Shown piece by piece: positions 33,845 to 42,840 of a stretch of DNA of 43,169 nt (position 1 is its first letter; each line of letters opens with the position of its first letter). The translations under genes and the position numbers were made by a program. The notes below the pieces were generated by a model. That model searched no databases, was not told the DNA's origin, and saw only the letters and a program-made list of their open reading frames with translations. Origin of the DNA: Desulfobacteraceae bacterium (lineage in GTDB: Bacteria > Desulfobacterota > DSM-4660 > Desulfatiglandales > Desulfatiglandaceae). Location: assembly GCA_016783065.1 (NCBI GenBank), contig JADHXI010000008.1, positions 1 through 43,169 on the forward strand. The letters are read 5' to 3'.

Positions 33845-34038
33845 GCCATATAATTGCGAATCCAGAGGGAATTGAAATGGCCACTTTGGAAAAGAAAACA
33901 GGATGGAAATATGACACTATCAGTCAAATTATTCATAGACTGAGGAACCAAGGTAAAGTCAAAAGTAAGCAAAAAGAGGGTCTTCGAGGAAAGGCTTATG
34001 CGGCTGGCAAGAGGCGTTTTCTTTATTTTGAGGCTTAA
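33838..34038 (+). CDS. Small winged-helix DNA-binding protein
   Basis: A 66-aa protein (MLGHIIANPEGIEMATLEKK) from the ATG at 33838, which overlaps the kinase stop; the track start at 33829 is a TTG. The run IEMATLEKKTGWKYDTISQI followed by IHRLRNQGKVKSK looks like an HTH with a basic wing. Translation coupling to the kinase suggests a regulator or antitoxin-like partner. The small size and AT-rich codon use fit accessory DNA. Confidence 0.6.
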   Translation: MLGHIIANPEGIEMATLEKKTGWKYDTISQIIHRLRNQGKVKSKQKEGLRGKAYAAGKRRFLYFEA

Positions 34039-34079
34039 TGTAGTGTTGAAGCTCTTATTTTACAACAATTGATCCGCCA

Positions 34080-34222
34080 GTCTTGCATAATTTTGGCCGA
34101 ATGAAACAGAATGATGATGCAAGCTATCATCGCCTCGAACGGGCTGAAACGACATACAATATGTGGAAATTGGCCCTGAATTGACACCAAGCGAAATCTC
34201 ACTTATACTCAACCCTATCAAA
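34080..34222. repeat. Decayed ~145-bp repeat, copy 1
   Basis: Shares with 34828-34973 the segments TTGCATA-TTTTGGCC, AAACAGAA, ATGCAAG, GACATACA-TAT-TGGAAAT, CCCTGAA-TGACACCAA and TCTC-CTTATACT in the same order and orientation, roughly 70 percent alike. It may be a remnant of an insertion sequence end; no transposase is seen. The rest of 34039-34390 holds an ACCTC-tgcacc-GAGGT hairpin and the palindrome CTGTTC...GAACAG before the Nif11 ORF. Confidence 0.65.
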
Positions 34223-34390
34223 AGCGAATTAAGGGAAAGTGGTCATGGGGGTCGCACTGAGGCCCATTGGGAAACTTAATGGATTAGCTGCCGAACCCTA
34301 ACACCTCTGCACCGAGGTTCTAATCTACAATTGTTCTGTTCAAATTACGTTCGAACAGTATAGCTGCTGAGATGGAAAGGGATTAATATT

Positions 34391-34810
34391 ATGTCAATTG
34401 AATCCGCAGAGGCCTTTAGTGAAAGAATGAAGACAGACGAAGAGTTTAGAAATCAGATGATCGCTGCTGAAGACAAGGAGGCTCGGGCCGCCCTCGTGAA
34501 GTCGGGAGGGTTTGATTTTACTGGAGAAGACATATGCAAGGCAATCGGTGAGTTATCGAAGGGGTTGTTGGATGAGCGGAATAGGAAGTGGGTACAATGG
34601 GTGTGTATGATGGGGGGAGGTAGGGGAGAAGGTGTTCGAGGGCGCGAGCGTGTATCCTTGTTAGAGCGGGTGTGGCTCCATCCCCACTGCTGTGGGAGGT
34701 TGGTAACGAATTGCGATCAAGGTGTGATTAGGCATACCGATCTGAGGCGGGGAAAACCCACGCCTGCGAAAGGATTGATTCCGCTGATTCGCAATTGGTT
34801 GAGGACATAG
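34391..34810 (+). CDS. Nif11-type RiPP leader peptide ORF (orphan)
   Basis: A 139-aa ORF. Residues 1-54 (MSIESAEAFSERMKTDEEFR, ALVKSGGFDFTGEDICKAIG) match the Nif11 leader family, which guides precursor peptides of ribosomal natural products to their modifying enzymes. The usual LSDEEL...GG end is degenerate (ELSKGLLDERNRKWVQWVCMMGGG). The tail is basic with four Cys (WVCMM, HCCGR, NCDQG) and may be a core peptide, or random sequence read through a stem-forming region (AACGAATTGCGA ... TTCGCAATTGGTT at about 34707-34803). AAGGG precedes the ATG. No LanM, cyclodehydratase or peptidase-transporter is in the window. It lies between two decayed repeats, so it may be a fragment. Confidence 0.7.
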   Translation: MSIESAEAFSERMKTDEEFRNQMIAAEDKEARAALVKSGGFDFTGEDICKAIGELSKGLLDERNRKWVQWVCMMGGGRGEGVRGRERVSLLERVWLHPHCCGRLVTNCDQGVIRHTDLRRGKPTPAKGLIPLIRNWLRT

Positions 34811-34827
34811 ACCACAATTGGTTTGGT

Positions 34828-34973
34828 ATTGTTGCATAGTTTTGGCCAATATAAAACAGAACCTTCATGCAAGAATACATTCGTCGGAGGGCGTTAAAAA
34901 GACATACAGTATATGGAAATCGTCCCTGAACTGACACCAAACCACATCTCGCTTATACTGCGACCTATAAGAG
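34828..34973. repeat. Decayed ~145-bp repeat, copy 2
   Basis: Second copy of the repeat at 34080-34222, same orientation, bracketing the Nif11 ORF. A third short match (TTTTGCATGGTTTTGGC) occurs at 40929-40945. Confidence 0.65.
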
Positions 34974-35092
34974 AGATAACCGAACACGCCACTCAAAAAT
35001 AAGGCGAATAAAGGGGGTGATAAAGCCAATTAAATCTTGGATACGAATTTTTTTTTAAAAAATCCCATGAACCCTAAACAGGAGGCACAAAC

Positions 35093-36736
35093 ATGGAACA
35101 ATTGATGAAATCAAAACGGATTTTTCCACTTAAGCTGGTCACCTTTTCATTGATAGCAGGCATATGCCTTGGTTTTGCGGCTATGGGATTCGCCGGTGAA
35201 TCGATTGTGGGCGAGGACGTGTACAAATACAGCGACAAAAACGCGGTATATGGAGGGACCCTTCGTACGCAGGAGCCTGCTATTAGGTCCCTCGATCCGC
35301 ACATGGAGACCGCTGCAGCAACAACCGATTTCGCCAACTTAGTTTACAACGGCCTACTTCGTCTGACACCGGATATGCAGGGTAAAGAGCTCGATCTGGC
35401 AGAAAGCTGGAGACAGATAGACGATCTTACCTATGAATTCAAGCTCCGAAAAGGCGTTCGTTTTCACGACATCCCTCCGGTCAACGGCCGTGAACTAACA
35501 TCAGCAGACGTGAAGTACAGCATCGAACGTATATCAGGCAAGTACGGGAAAAAGTCCAATTTTAAGCATCGTTACTACTTCGAGGATAAGTTGGCCTCTA
35601 TCGAAACACCTGATAAATATACCATCATCTTCAAGACAAAAAAGCCGTACGCACCTTTTATCAACTATATCTCATCTCCGTGGACCATGATCGTACCCAG
35701 GGAAGCAGTTGAAAAATGGGGCAATCTCAAGACGAAGGCCATCGGGTCCGGCCCGTTCATGCTGAAGGAATACGTAAAGGGTTCCCACGTGAGCTTTGTA
35801 AAGCACCCGAAATTTTTCAAGAAAGGCCTGCCATACCTTGATGCCGTCAATATTAAATTTATGCCCAGGCCTGCAACGTTTCTGTCGGCGTTTTTGGCTG
35901 GAAAACTGGATGTTTCAGGTCTTTATTTTTTCCAGGTTCCGACCATAAAAAAGAAAGACCTTGAAGCCAGAGTTTATGAAAGGCCGGGGGCCTACACGAG
36001 GATCGTCAGGACCCCGCCCTGGATCGAGGGCAAAATCCCCCTCAAGCCTCCCTTTGATGACAAGAGGGTCAGACAGGCCATCGCCCATTCTATCGATAAA
36101 GTGAAATTACTCAAGCTGGCCTGGGGCGGTGCAGGTCAAGAGCAGATCGGCCCTGTGCCCCGGCCGTATTACCCATGGGGATTAGGCGAGGAAGATCAGT
36201 GGAAATACAATCCCGAAAAGGCCAAAAAGCTTCTGGCCGAAGCAGGGTACCCCAATGGGTTTTCATGTGAGCTCATGACCTGGAACCTTGCATACATGAC
36301 CCGCCCGGCCCAGGTAATCCAGCAAATGCTCAAGGAGGTCGGCATTAATGTCAATATAAACGCCCTGGAGTTTGCCCAATACTTTAACAAAACTTACAGG
36401 TATCGATACGAGATGGCCTTTCACATTACGACCGCCGGGGTTGACCCTGAAGAGTGGCTTGTCCCTTACTTTGGCAAGTTGGACAAGTCCACATATTACA
36501 AGTGGAGCAACCATGAACTCTGGGATATGATCGAGAAACAGGCACACATTATGGACAAGGAAAAGCGCGTGGCCTATATTAAGGAGATTCAACGAAAGGT
36601 CATGGATGAGGCCATGAGCCAATCCATGTTTACGACAAGGCGTTACACCGCCCTCAAACCCTATGTCCATGAGAAGTTCTACATGCATGAAGGTCAGCGA
36701 CGAATGTATGAATTTACATGGATGGAAAAACACTAA
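35093..36736 (+). CDS. ABC transporter substrate-binding protein (SBP_bac_5, peptide/nickel type)
   Basis: A 547-aa exported binding protein. The N-terminus MEQLMKSKRIFPLKLVTFSL with IAGICLGFAAMGFAGES is a classic signal peptide, probably cut near AGFA/GES-like residues 29-34. The mature part has GGTLRTQEPAIRSLDPHMET, LAESWRQIDDLTYEFKLRKG, SADVKYSIERISG, FNPEKAKKLLAEAGYP-like NPEKAKKLLAEAG and the usual C-terminal WMEKH. It delivers di/oligopeptides, nickel or similar ligands to the permease in the periplasm; the ligand is unknown. AGGAGGCACAAAC precedes the ATG. It leads a five-gene importer operon. Confidence 0.95.
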   Translation: MEQLMKSKRIFPLKLVTFSLIAGICLGFAAMGFAGESIVGEDVYKYSDKNAVYGGTLRTQEPAIRSLDPHMETAAATTDFANLVYNGLLRLTPDMQGKELDLAESWRQIDDLTYEFKLRKGVRFHDIPPVNGRELTSADVKYSIERISGKYGKKSNFKHRYYFEDKLASIETPDKYTIIFKTKKPYAPFINYISSPWTMIVPREAVEKWGNLKTKAIGSGPFMLKEYVKGSHVSFVKHPKFFKKGLPYLDAVNIKFMPRPATFLSAFLAGKLDVSGLYFFQVPTIKKKDLEARVYERPGAYTRIVRTPPWIEGKIPLKPPFDDKRVRQAIAHSIDKVKLLKLAWGGAGQEQIGPVPRPYYPWGLGEEDQWKYNPEKAKKLLAEAGYPNGFSCELMTWNLAYMTRPAQVIQQMLKEVGINVNINALEFAQYFNKTYRYRYEMAFHITTAGVDPEEWLVPYFGKLDKSTYYKWSNHELWDMIEKQAHIMDKEKRVAYIKEIQRKVMDEAMSQSMFTTRRYTALKPYVHEKFYMHEGQRRMYEFTWMEKH

Positions 36737-36774
36737 AACCATCATTTCTTGAGCTGCCGGCGCTGATGGTGCCG

Positions 36775-36799
36775 ACGGCCTGTTTTATCAGGCCGTTTT
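36775..36799 (+). terminator. Hairpin ACGGCCTG-TTTTAT-CAGGCCGT followed by TTT
   Basis: Perfect 8-base GC-rich stem followed by T residues, between the binding-protein stop and the permease start. It resembles a leaky intrinsic terminator that would make binding protein more abundant than permease, as is common in ABC importer operons. Confidence 0.75.
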
Positions 36800-36808
36800 G
36801 AGCGTGCG

Positions 36809-37753
36809 ATGAGAAAATATGTCATCAGACGGGTTTTGCTGCTCGTTCCTACCGTTATTTTGCTCTCATTTCTGGTCTTTGGCATCATACGCCTGATACC
36901 CGGTGATGCCGTTGAATTGATGGTATCCGAGGGGGGGTTCGCAGACGATACAAAAGAACTCAGGGAGATGTTGGGGCTGGATCAGCCTATTTTTGTACAA
37001 TACTTTAAATATATGAAAGGGGTATTTAAGGGCGACCTGGGGATCTCTCTCTGGAGCGGGGAACCCGTCTTGTCAGAGATTTCCAGGCGGCTGCCTATCA
37101 GCTTTGAACTGGCCTTAATGGCTCTTATATGGACTTTCCTCCTGGGCATACCCATCGGTGTAATTTCGGCTCTAAAACAGGATACAGGAACGGATTACGC
37201 TTTGCGATCGTTCGCAATTGCGGGTCTTTCCATACCCGGATTTTGGATCGCGACCCTGATTCTGGTTTTTGGCGCCATCTGGTTCAAGTGGGTTCCACCC
37301 ATGGACTACATACCGTTCAGGGAAGACCCCATTCAAAATCTTTCGCAACTCGTGGTGCCTTCCCTTGTCCTTTCGTTGGCCCTGTCAGCAGGCATTATGA
37401 GGATGACCAGGACCATGATGCTGGAGGTGATGCGAGAGGACTACATACGAACGGCTAGGGCCAAGGGACTCACGGGCTGGACTGTGGTCATCCGCCATTC
37501 CTTGAAAAACGCCATGATCCCGGTTGTCAGCATCATGGGGATACAACTCGCCTTTCTGGTGGGCGGAACCGTCATCATGGAGAGTATTTTTGTCCTTCCA
37601 GGTATGGGAAAATATCTGCTTGACGCCATCACATGGCGGGACTATCCGGTAATACAGGGAATCAATCTCTTCATTTGCACTTTGATCATTACGATCAACC
37701 TTTGTGTAGATTTATTGTATGGATTTTTGGATCCCAGAATTCGATATAGGTAG
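36809..37753 (+). CDS. Peptide-type ABC transporter permease (DppB family)
   Basis: A 314-aa inner membrane permease with six hydrophobic spans. The N-terminal YVIRRVLLLVPTVILLSFLV and the segment IRLIPGDAVELM are typical of DppB/OppB. LGLDQPIFVQYFKYMKGVFK, GDLGISLWSGEPVLSEI and the cytoplasmic EAA loop DYIRTARAKGLTGWTVVIRH follow. It ends DLLYGFLDPRIRYR, the family end. The ribosome site is weak. It pairs with the DppC-like permease 36 bases downstream. Confidence 0.95.
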   Translation: MRKYVIRRVLLLVPTVILLSFLVFGIIRLIPGDAVELMVSEGGFADDTKELREMLGLDQPIFVQYFKYMKGVFKGDLGISLWSGEPVLSEISRRLPISFELALMALIWTFLLGIPIGVISALKQDTGTDYALRSFAIAGLSIPGFWIATLILVFGAIWFKWVPPMDYIPFREDPIQNLSQLVVPSLVLSLALSAGIMRMTRTMMLEVMREDYIRTARAKGLTGWTVVIRHSLKNAMIPVVSIMGIQLAFLVGGTVIMESIFVLPGMGKYLLDAITWRDYPVIQGINLFICTLIITINLCVDLLYGFLDPRIRYR

Positions 37754-37789
37754 AACAAATCTCAAGAACCTCCTTTACGGACATAAAAC

Positions 37790-38728
37790 ATGAACGAAGC
37801 AGTAAAATTGAATCAAAGTGAACGTTTAGAATTTCAACTCGAGCAGATCGAACCTCCGAAAAGGCACCATTGGATTTTGGATCTTTTTATCCAGTTGGTG
37901 AAGACCAAGCCCCTTGGTGCCTTTGGGGGCCTCCTGGTACTTTGCATGGTAATAACTGCTGTCCTGGCTCCTGTCATCGCCCCATATGGGCCTGACGAAA
38001 TTCATGGGGAAAAGGTTGTCCAGCCGCCCAGCAGTACCTTTGTGTTCGGCACTGACGCACTGGCCCGGGACGTCTTTAGCCGCATTGTATATGGGGCCAG
38101 GGTCTCTTTAATGGTCGGGTTCGGCGCAGTGGGATTGAGCATTCTTCTTTCTACGATAATTGGCATTCTTTCCGGCTACATCGGAGGGTTCTTCGATACC
38201 GTGATCCAGAGATGCGTGGACGCAATAATGTCCTTCCCATGGTTGATTATCATGCTTACGGTCATGGCCATTTTGGGTCCGGGGATAAGGAATGTCATCC
38301 TGGCGCTGGCCCTGGCTGGATTTGCCAGCGGTTCTCGGGTTGTCCGAGGTGCCGTCCTGACTATCAAGGAGAGCGAGTATGTCATGGCCGCCAAGGCTAT
38401 CGGGTGCAAACAGTGGATGGTCATTTTCAGGCACATCCTCCCGAACGTAGCCGCTCCTATCATCGTTCTTGGAACGCTGGGATTGGGAAATGCTATCCTG
38501 GCCGAAGCCGCGCTCAGCTTTCTCGGTTTTGGGGTTCCGCCTCCAGCGCCCTCATTGGGGAGGATGCTCAGTGGAGACGGTCTGGACTATATGCTTCAAG
38601 CCCCTGGTCTGGCTGTCTTCCCCGGGCTGGCCATCAGTATCACCGTTTTTGGATTCAACATGCTGGGCGACGCCCTCAGGGATCTCCTGGATCCCAAACT
38701 GACAGGTGGGTTGGGGGGCAGGAATTAA
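37790..38728 (+). CDS. Peptide-type ABC transporter permease (DppC family)
   Basis: A 312-aa permease. A charged N-terminus (LEFQLEQIEPPKRHHWILDL) is followed by span 1, then IAPYGPDEIHGEKVVQPPSS, FGTDALARDVFSRIVYGARV (the DppC signature), the EAA loop EYVMAAKAIGCKQWMVIFRH, and AEAALSFLGFGVPPPAPSLG. It ends MLGDALRDLLDPKLTGG. All key segments are present. The partner of DppB forms the channel that is powered by the two ATPases downstream. Confidence 0.95.
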   Translation: MNEAVKLNQSERLEFQLEQIEPPKRHHWILDLFIQLVKTKPLGAFGGLLVLCMVITAVLAPVIAPYGPDEIHGEKVVQPPSSTFVFGTDALARDVFSRIVYGARVSLMVGFGAVGLSILLSTIIGILSGYIGGFFDTVIQRCVDAIMSFPWLIIMLTVMAILGPGIRNVILALALAGFASGSRVVRGAVLTIKESEYVMAAKAIGCKQWMVIFRHILPNVAAPIIVLGTLGLGNAILAEAALSFLGFGVPPPAPSLGRMLSGDGLDYMLQAPGLAVFPGLAISITVFGFNMLGDALRDLLDPKLTGGLGGRN

Positions 38729-38769
38729 CCAATCTTTAATAAATTTATGATCTTAGCCTATGAAAAAAG

Positions 38770-39762
38770 ATGAACCCTGTGAAGGAAAATAGGACGCCGA
38801 TTTTGGAAGTCGACGGCCTGTCGGTCAGGTTTTTTACTCGTGATGGTGAGTTGAACGCTGTACGCGACGTTTCCTTCAACCTCTATCCCGGCGAATCACT
38901 CGGCGTGGTTGGAGAGAGCGGTTGTGGTAAGTCCGTCACGGCCCTCTCCCTCATGAAGCTGATACCCATTCCGCCCGGAAATCTGGAAGCACGCAGACTC
39001 CACTTCAATGGAGTGAATCTACTCCGAGCCTCAGAGAAAAAAATGAGGGACATCCGCGGAAACCGGATCTCCATGGTCTTTCAAGATCCTATGACATCGT
39101 TGAACCCTGTCCTGACTGTCTGGAAACAGATGGGCGAGATTCTTGAACTGCACATGGGGCTCAAGGGTGGGGAGCTGAAGGACCGCTGCATTGAATTGTT
39201 GGGGATGGTAGGTATCTCTGAACCACACATGCGCTTGAAGTCCTATCCTCATCAGCTAAGTGGGGGAATGAGGCAACGGGTCATGATCGCCATGGCCCTT
39301 TCTTGTAATCCCAGCATACTTCTGGCTGATGAACCCACGACGGCACTGGATGTCACCATTCAGGATCAGATCCTCCGTCTTATCCAATCTCTGGCCAAGG
39401 ACCTGGAGGCGGCCACAATCCTGATCACCCACAACTTTGGCGCTGTGGCTGGGATGACGGATCGTATCATGGTTATGTATGCCGGAAAGATCGTTGAGAC
39501 GGCCCCCACAATGGAGCTCTTTCACAATCCCCTTCATCCCTATACCCGGGGTCTCCTTCAATCCATTCCTCGGGCGGATAGGGAGACCCAGGAAAGGCTT
39601 TTTTCCATTGAGGGGATGCCTCCCGACCTGTTGCGCACACGTATCCAGGGTTGCAGTTTTGCACCGAGATGCGAATTTACAACGCAAGACTGTACGATGC
39701 ATCTGCCTCCCTTAGAGAAGGTAGTGCAAGATCATCATGTCTCATGCTGGAAGGCGAAATGA
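38770..39762 (+). CDS. ABC transporter ATP-binding protein (DppD family)
   Basis: A 330-aa ATPase with Walker [16 protein letters not shown] (residues about 49-63), Q-loop [11 protein letters not shown], signature [15 protein letters not shown], Walker [13 protein letters not shown] and switch [11 protein letters not shown]. The C-terminal oligo_HPY part carries the Cys pattern [15 protein letters not shown], which binds a [4Fe-4S] cluster in some homologues. Its stop overlaps the next ATPase gene by 4 bases (ATGA). It energises the importer together with DppF. Confidence 0.95.
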   Translation: MNPVKENRTPILEVDGLSVRFFTRDGELNAVRDVSFNLYPGESLGVVGESGCGKSVTALSLMKLIPIPPGNLEARRLHFNGVNLLRASEKKMRDIRGNRISMVFQDPMTSLNPVLTVWKQMGEILELHMGLKGGELKDRCIELLGMVGISEPHMRLKSYPHQLSGGMRQRVMIAMALSCNPSILLADEPTTALDVTIQDQILRLIQSLAKDLEAATILITHNFGAVAGMTDRIMVMYAGKIVETAPTMELFHNPLHPYTRGLLQSIPRADRETQERLFSIEGMPPDLLRTRIQGCSFAPRCEFTTQDCTMHLPPLEKVVQDHHVSCWKAK

Positions 39763-40748
39763 TGGAAGCCAGAGACAACGGGTTTCTAAATGTCAAAGAC
39801 CTGAAAGTTCATTTTTCCTTGAAGGCCGGAGCGCTTCCGGGAGAGAAACGAGTCGCAATTAAGGCGGTCGATGGGGTCAACCTCAGGCTGAATGAAGGAG
39901 AGACCCTCGGGCTCGTGGGAGAGAGTGGGTGCGGAAAGTCAACCACGGCAAAGGGAATTCTTCAGCTCGAAAGACCGACAAGCGGACAGATATTCTTTCG
40001 AAACGAGGATCTCTGTCTCTTGAAAGGGGAGGCCCTGAGAAAGAAACGCAAGCACATTCAGATGATCTTCCAGGATCCCTATGCCTGTCTCAATCCTCGC
40101 ATGACCGTGCGAAAGATCATCGAGGAGCCCATGTGGGTTCATGGCGTGCACAAGAACGCTGGCGAAAGAAAGGAGAGGGTCCTGGAGATGATGCGATATG
40201 TTGGGCTGAATCCCACGGACGTGCATCGCTATCCCCATGAGTTCAGCGGAGGCCAAAGGCAGCGCATTGGTGTAGCCAGGGCACTGGCAGTGCGTCCGGA
40301 ATTCATTGTTTGCGACGAGCCGGTGTCGGCTCTGGATGTATCAATACAGGCCCAGATCATCAATCTGCTGGAGGACCTCAGGGAACAATTTCACCTGTCT
40401 TATCTCTTTATCTCTCACGACCTATCGGTGGTCAGGCACATCTCTCACCGTGTGGCCGTGATGTATTTGGGTGTTGTCGTGGAACTTGCTGAGAAAAATG
40501 AGCTGTATTCCCACCCGGTACACCCCTATACCAAGGCACTGCTTTCATCCATTCCCATCCCGGATCCAGCCGCCGAGGCAAAAAGGACCAGTTTAGCCCT
40601 CGAAGGCGAACCCCCCAGCCCCATTAGACCGCCCAAAGGCTGTAAGTTTCATCCGAGGTGCTCGAGAAGGGAAAAGATCTGCTCTGAGGCTGAGCCCCTA
40701 TGGCAAGAGATTGCTTCAGGACATTTTTCTTTGTGTCATCATCTTTGA
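39759..40748 (+). CDS. ABC transporter ATP-binding protein (DppF family)
   Basis: A 329-aa ATPase. I start at the ATG at 39759 ([20 protein letters not shown]), which overlaps the dppD-like stop; the track start at 39651 reads 36 codons inside the previous gene. It has Walker [17 protein letters not shown]-loop IFQDPYACLNPRMTVR, signature FSGGQRQRIGVARAL, Walker B FIVCDEPVSALD and switch FISHDLSVVRHISH. The C-terminal oligo_HPY part has GCKFHPRCSRREKIC. It is the last importer gene; no clear terminator was seen after it. Confidence 0.95.
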   Translation: MMEARDNGFLNVKDLKVHFSLKAGALPGEKRVAIKAVDGVNLRLNEGETLGLVGESGCGKSTTAKGILQLERPTSGQIFFRNEDLCLLKGEALRKKRKHIQMIFQDPYACLNPRMTVRKIIEEPMWVHGVHKNAGERKERVLEMMRYVGLNPTDVHRYPHEFSGGQRQRIGVARALAVRPEFIVCDEPVSALDVSIQAQIINLLEDLREQFHLSYLFISHDLSVVRHISHRVAVMYLGVVVELAEKNELYSHPVHPYTKALLSSIPIPDPAAEAKRTSLALEGEPPSPIRPPKGCKFHPRCSRREKICSEAEPLWQEIASGHFSLCHHL

Positions 40749-41159
40749 TATCGATTTCGAAAACAGTTGTCTCCAGACCTAGCATGAGATCTGAGGTTTT
40801 GTAGATAATGGTCCCATGGGGTAGGGAAGAACGGGAAAAAATAGCAGTTTCGGACCTCTAGCTCGATTGAAGACTTCATGATACATCTGTTTGATATTCC
40901 AACCAAAAAGTGAAACTTAGGTCTGGCAGTTTTGCATGGTTTTGGCGGATGTGCTATGCAGGATCATGCACGCATTGTTGACCCGCGACCGGATGAGTCA
41001 GAAGTTACTCCGCCCCCATATGCGGTTGGGGGAACACCCGATCATCCCTCTGTCCCTGGCCACATTTCCGGATATGTAAGTCATAGCTGGGTAATATTAT
41101 GGTCACTTCAATGAAGATGGGGTTGTTGGGGTTGCTCTTAATTTTGGAAGTTACATAAA
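40749..41159. other. Gene-free region after the importer operon
   Basis: About 410 bases with no supported gene. The 60-aa ORF at 40932-41114 has no ribosome site and begins in a 17-base match to the decayed repeats at 34080 and 34828. No hairpin with a T run is seen. Confidence 0.4.
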
Positions 41160-41831
41160 ATGAACGCAGTCATTGTAAGCGACTTGCACATAGGGTCTCG
41201 ATACTTTTTATGTCAGGGATTTGGACGCTTTCTCGGGAACGTTCCCGAGGATTACGAACTTATTCTGAATGGGGACATCATTGACAATCCTTATGCTAAA
41301 TTGAAGCCATCCCACCAGAGGATCATGGACCTTATTGAGCAAGTTTCTTGCAGTCAGAAGATTGTTTGGGTACAGGGGAATCATGACAACGGTTATATCC
41401 CAAAGGGGTTTGGAAAAGTACATTTTAAGCGCCTCCACCACATAGAAGATAGCCTATTAATCGCTCATGGCGATGATTTTGATGGGATCATGCCCAGGAA
41501 CCGAACATTCATAAAAGCCTTCAAGATGATGCACAATTTAAGGGTAAGATTGGGGGCAAAACCGGTGCACGTGGCCAAATATGCCAAAAAATGGGCACCC
41601 TTCTACAAGGTCCTGCGTAAGAATGTAATGATGAACGCTGTGAATTGTGCCATAGAAAATGGGTATAAATCGGTCATCTGTGGCCATACTCACTATCCGG
41701 AGGATAGGGTTTTCAGAGGTGTCAGGTACATAAACACTGGGGCTTGGACCGAATTCCCAGCATTTTACCTTTTGGTTACGGCTTATGAAATGACTCTAAA
41801 GACGATAGACGATTCGTTTACGGTCCTATAA
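41160..41831 (+). CDS. Calcineurin-like metallophosphoesterase (UDP-2,3-diacylglucosamine hydrolase-like)
   Basis: A 223-aa phosphoesterase with all metal-binding blocks in order: VSDLHIGSRY (about residues 6-15), LNGDIIDNP (about 36-44), WVQGNHDNGYIP (about 70-81), LIAHGDDFD (about 100-108) and VICGHTHYPEDRVF (about 175-188), ending YINTGAWTEFPAFYLL. The NHD and GHTH blocks fit two-metal phosphoesterases, and the layout is closest to the LpxH/YbbF-like group of lipid A synthesis, though single-gene assignment is not safe. It is a stand-alone gene, convergent with rpsU. Confidence 0.9.
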   Translation: MNAVIVSDLHIGSRYFLCQGFGRFLGNVPEDYELILNGDIIDNPYAKLKPSHQRIMDLIEQVSCSQKIVWVQGNHDNGYIPKGFGKVHFKRLHHIEDSLLIAHGDDFDGIMPRNRTFIKAFKMMHNLRVRLGAKPVHVAKYAKKWAPFYKVLRKNVMMNAVNCAIENGYKSVICGHTHYPEDRVFRGVRYINTGAWTEFPAFYLLVTAYEMTLKTIDDSFTVL

Positions 41832-41949
41832 TTGGCAAATCTGGAAAGTTGAAAAAAGTGAAGGATTCCGGATTAATACATCCATAGATCTTGCCGTTTC
41901 ACATGTGTAAGATAATGAAGGCCAATACTTCAAGAAAGCCGATAAGACA

Positions 41950-41968
41950 AAGGAGATCAAAACTCCTT
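41950..41968 (-). terminator. Hairpin AAGGAG / CTCCTT at the rpsU end
   Basis: A 6-base stem with 7-base loop that overlaps the rpsU stop codon. On the minus strand it is followed by TTGTC. It is a weak terminator candidate. Confidence 0.35.
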
Positions 41969-42142
41969 CATTGCCTTACGGCGCCTCTTTTGCGCCTTAG
42001 CCTGTTTTTTCTTCCGCTTTACGCTTGGCTTATCATAAAAGCGTCTATCCTTGATTTCAGCGAAAAAGCCCTCCTGGGTCAACTTTCTTTTAAGAGCTCT
42101 AATGGCTTTTTCTATCTGATTATCTTTGACAATTACCTTCAT
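41957..42142 (-). CDS. rpsU: 30S ribosomal protein S21
   Basis: A 61-aa basic protein: MKVIVKDNQIEKAIRALKRK, then TQEGFFAEIKDRRFYDKPSV and a Lys/Arg-rich tail (KRKKKQAKAQKRRRKAM). Length and motifs are those of bS21, a small-subunit protein near the 3' end of 16S rRNA that helps mRNA binding at initiation. It stands on the minus strand, downstream of a coiled-coil ORF and the mreB 3' end. It is an ordinary housekeeping gene and gives a chromosomal anchor for the window. Confidence 0.95.
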   Translation of the reverse strand: MKVIVKDNQIEKAIRALKRKLTQEGFFAEIKDRRFYDKPSVKRKKKQAKAQKRRRKAMKEF

Positions 42143-42228
42143 GTTTCAATTCCAGGTTGATGGAAATCACTTATTTTTGGCTAAAGAATACTCTTCCTTG
42201 TGAGTACCGAATTCTATACCAAATTTGA

Positions 42229-42840
42229 TCAGGCCACAAGTCGTAAACCTTCCGTTCTATCCAGATCTATTCTTTCAAGGAGGAATTTTTCAAAGATGGA
42301 GTCTTTAGAGGAATCCGAGAGAAATTCGGGGAACGTATTTCGGAGTGCAATAGCAGCTACATGTTCTGAAGGCGAGAAGTCTGATCGAATTGTTCTGAAC
42401 CAGGAACCGAAAGAAGAAAAAACAAGTTGGGGGAATGCTGCTGAGAGGTATTGCAAATTTTTCTTGCCAGAAAAGCTTGCGACCACTTTCTTCAATTGTT
42501 TTGCTTTTCTTGTTATAGCCTGCTCAGTGGGGATCTCTTCAAGTTTGGCCTTTATGGATCTATTTTCGGCCTTCAGTGAATCCTGCCTTTCTCGATGTTT
42601 GACCATCTCTTCATTAATGTCTGGATCTATGCCGTATTCGTTTATTGCTTCAATAAGGTTCCGCTTTGCCTTCTTGATCTTAGCCAGTTCCTTCTCATTG
42701 TCGGCAATCTGTTCCTTGAGTTCCTTTATTTCCTCTAGGTTTGGGATGGCCCTTTTTGCCGCCTTTCCATTCTTGAGAATTTCAGAGAGCATCTCCTGGA
42801 ACGATGGCCGATCCTTGAGCTTGGTTGTCCTGAAACTCAT
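42229..42840 (-). CDS. Coiled-coil protein, possibly a serine recombinase C-terminal remnant
   Basis: A 203-aa ORF with GGGAGGATCT before the ATG and an in-frame stop about 100 bases further up, so the start is bounded. Residues about 34-110 form a strong coiled coil (NLEEIKELKEQIADNEKELA, GIDPDINEEMVKHRERQDSL). That stretch resembles the helical hairpin near the end of large serine recombinases, but no resolvase or zinc-ribbon part is present. The last 80 residues (FSGKKNLQYLSAAFPQLVFS and on) are unfamiliar. It may be a real hypothetical gene or the tail of a decayed integrated element between mreB and rpsU. Confidence 0.5.
   Translation of the reverse strand: MSFRTTKLKDRPSFQEMLSEILKNGKAAKRAIPNLEEIKELKEQIADNEKELAKIKKAKRNLIEAINEYGIDPDINEEMVKHRERQDSLKAENRSIKAKLEEIPTEQAITRKAKQLKKVVASFSGKKNLQYLSAAFPQLVFSSFGSWFRTIRSDFSPSEHVAAIALRNTFPEFLSDSSKDSIFEKFLLERIDLDRTEGLRLVA

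Noticed and set aside
34707-34803. Integron attC-like site within the Nif11 ORF tail
   Set aside because: There is a stem with AAC and GTT ends, but the core-site consensus and internal boxes of attC are not met and no integrase is present.
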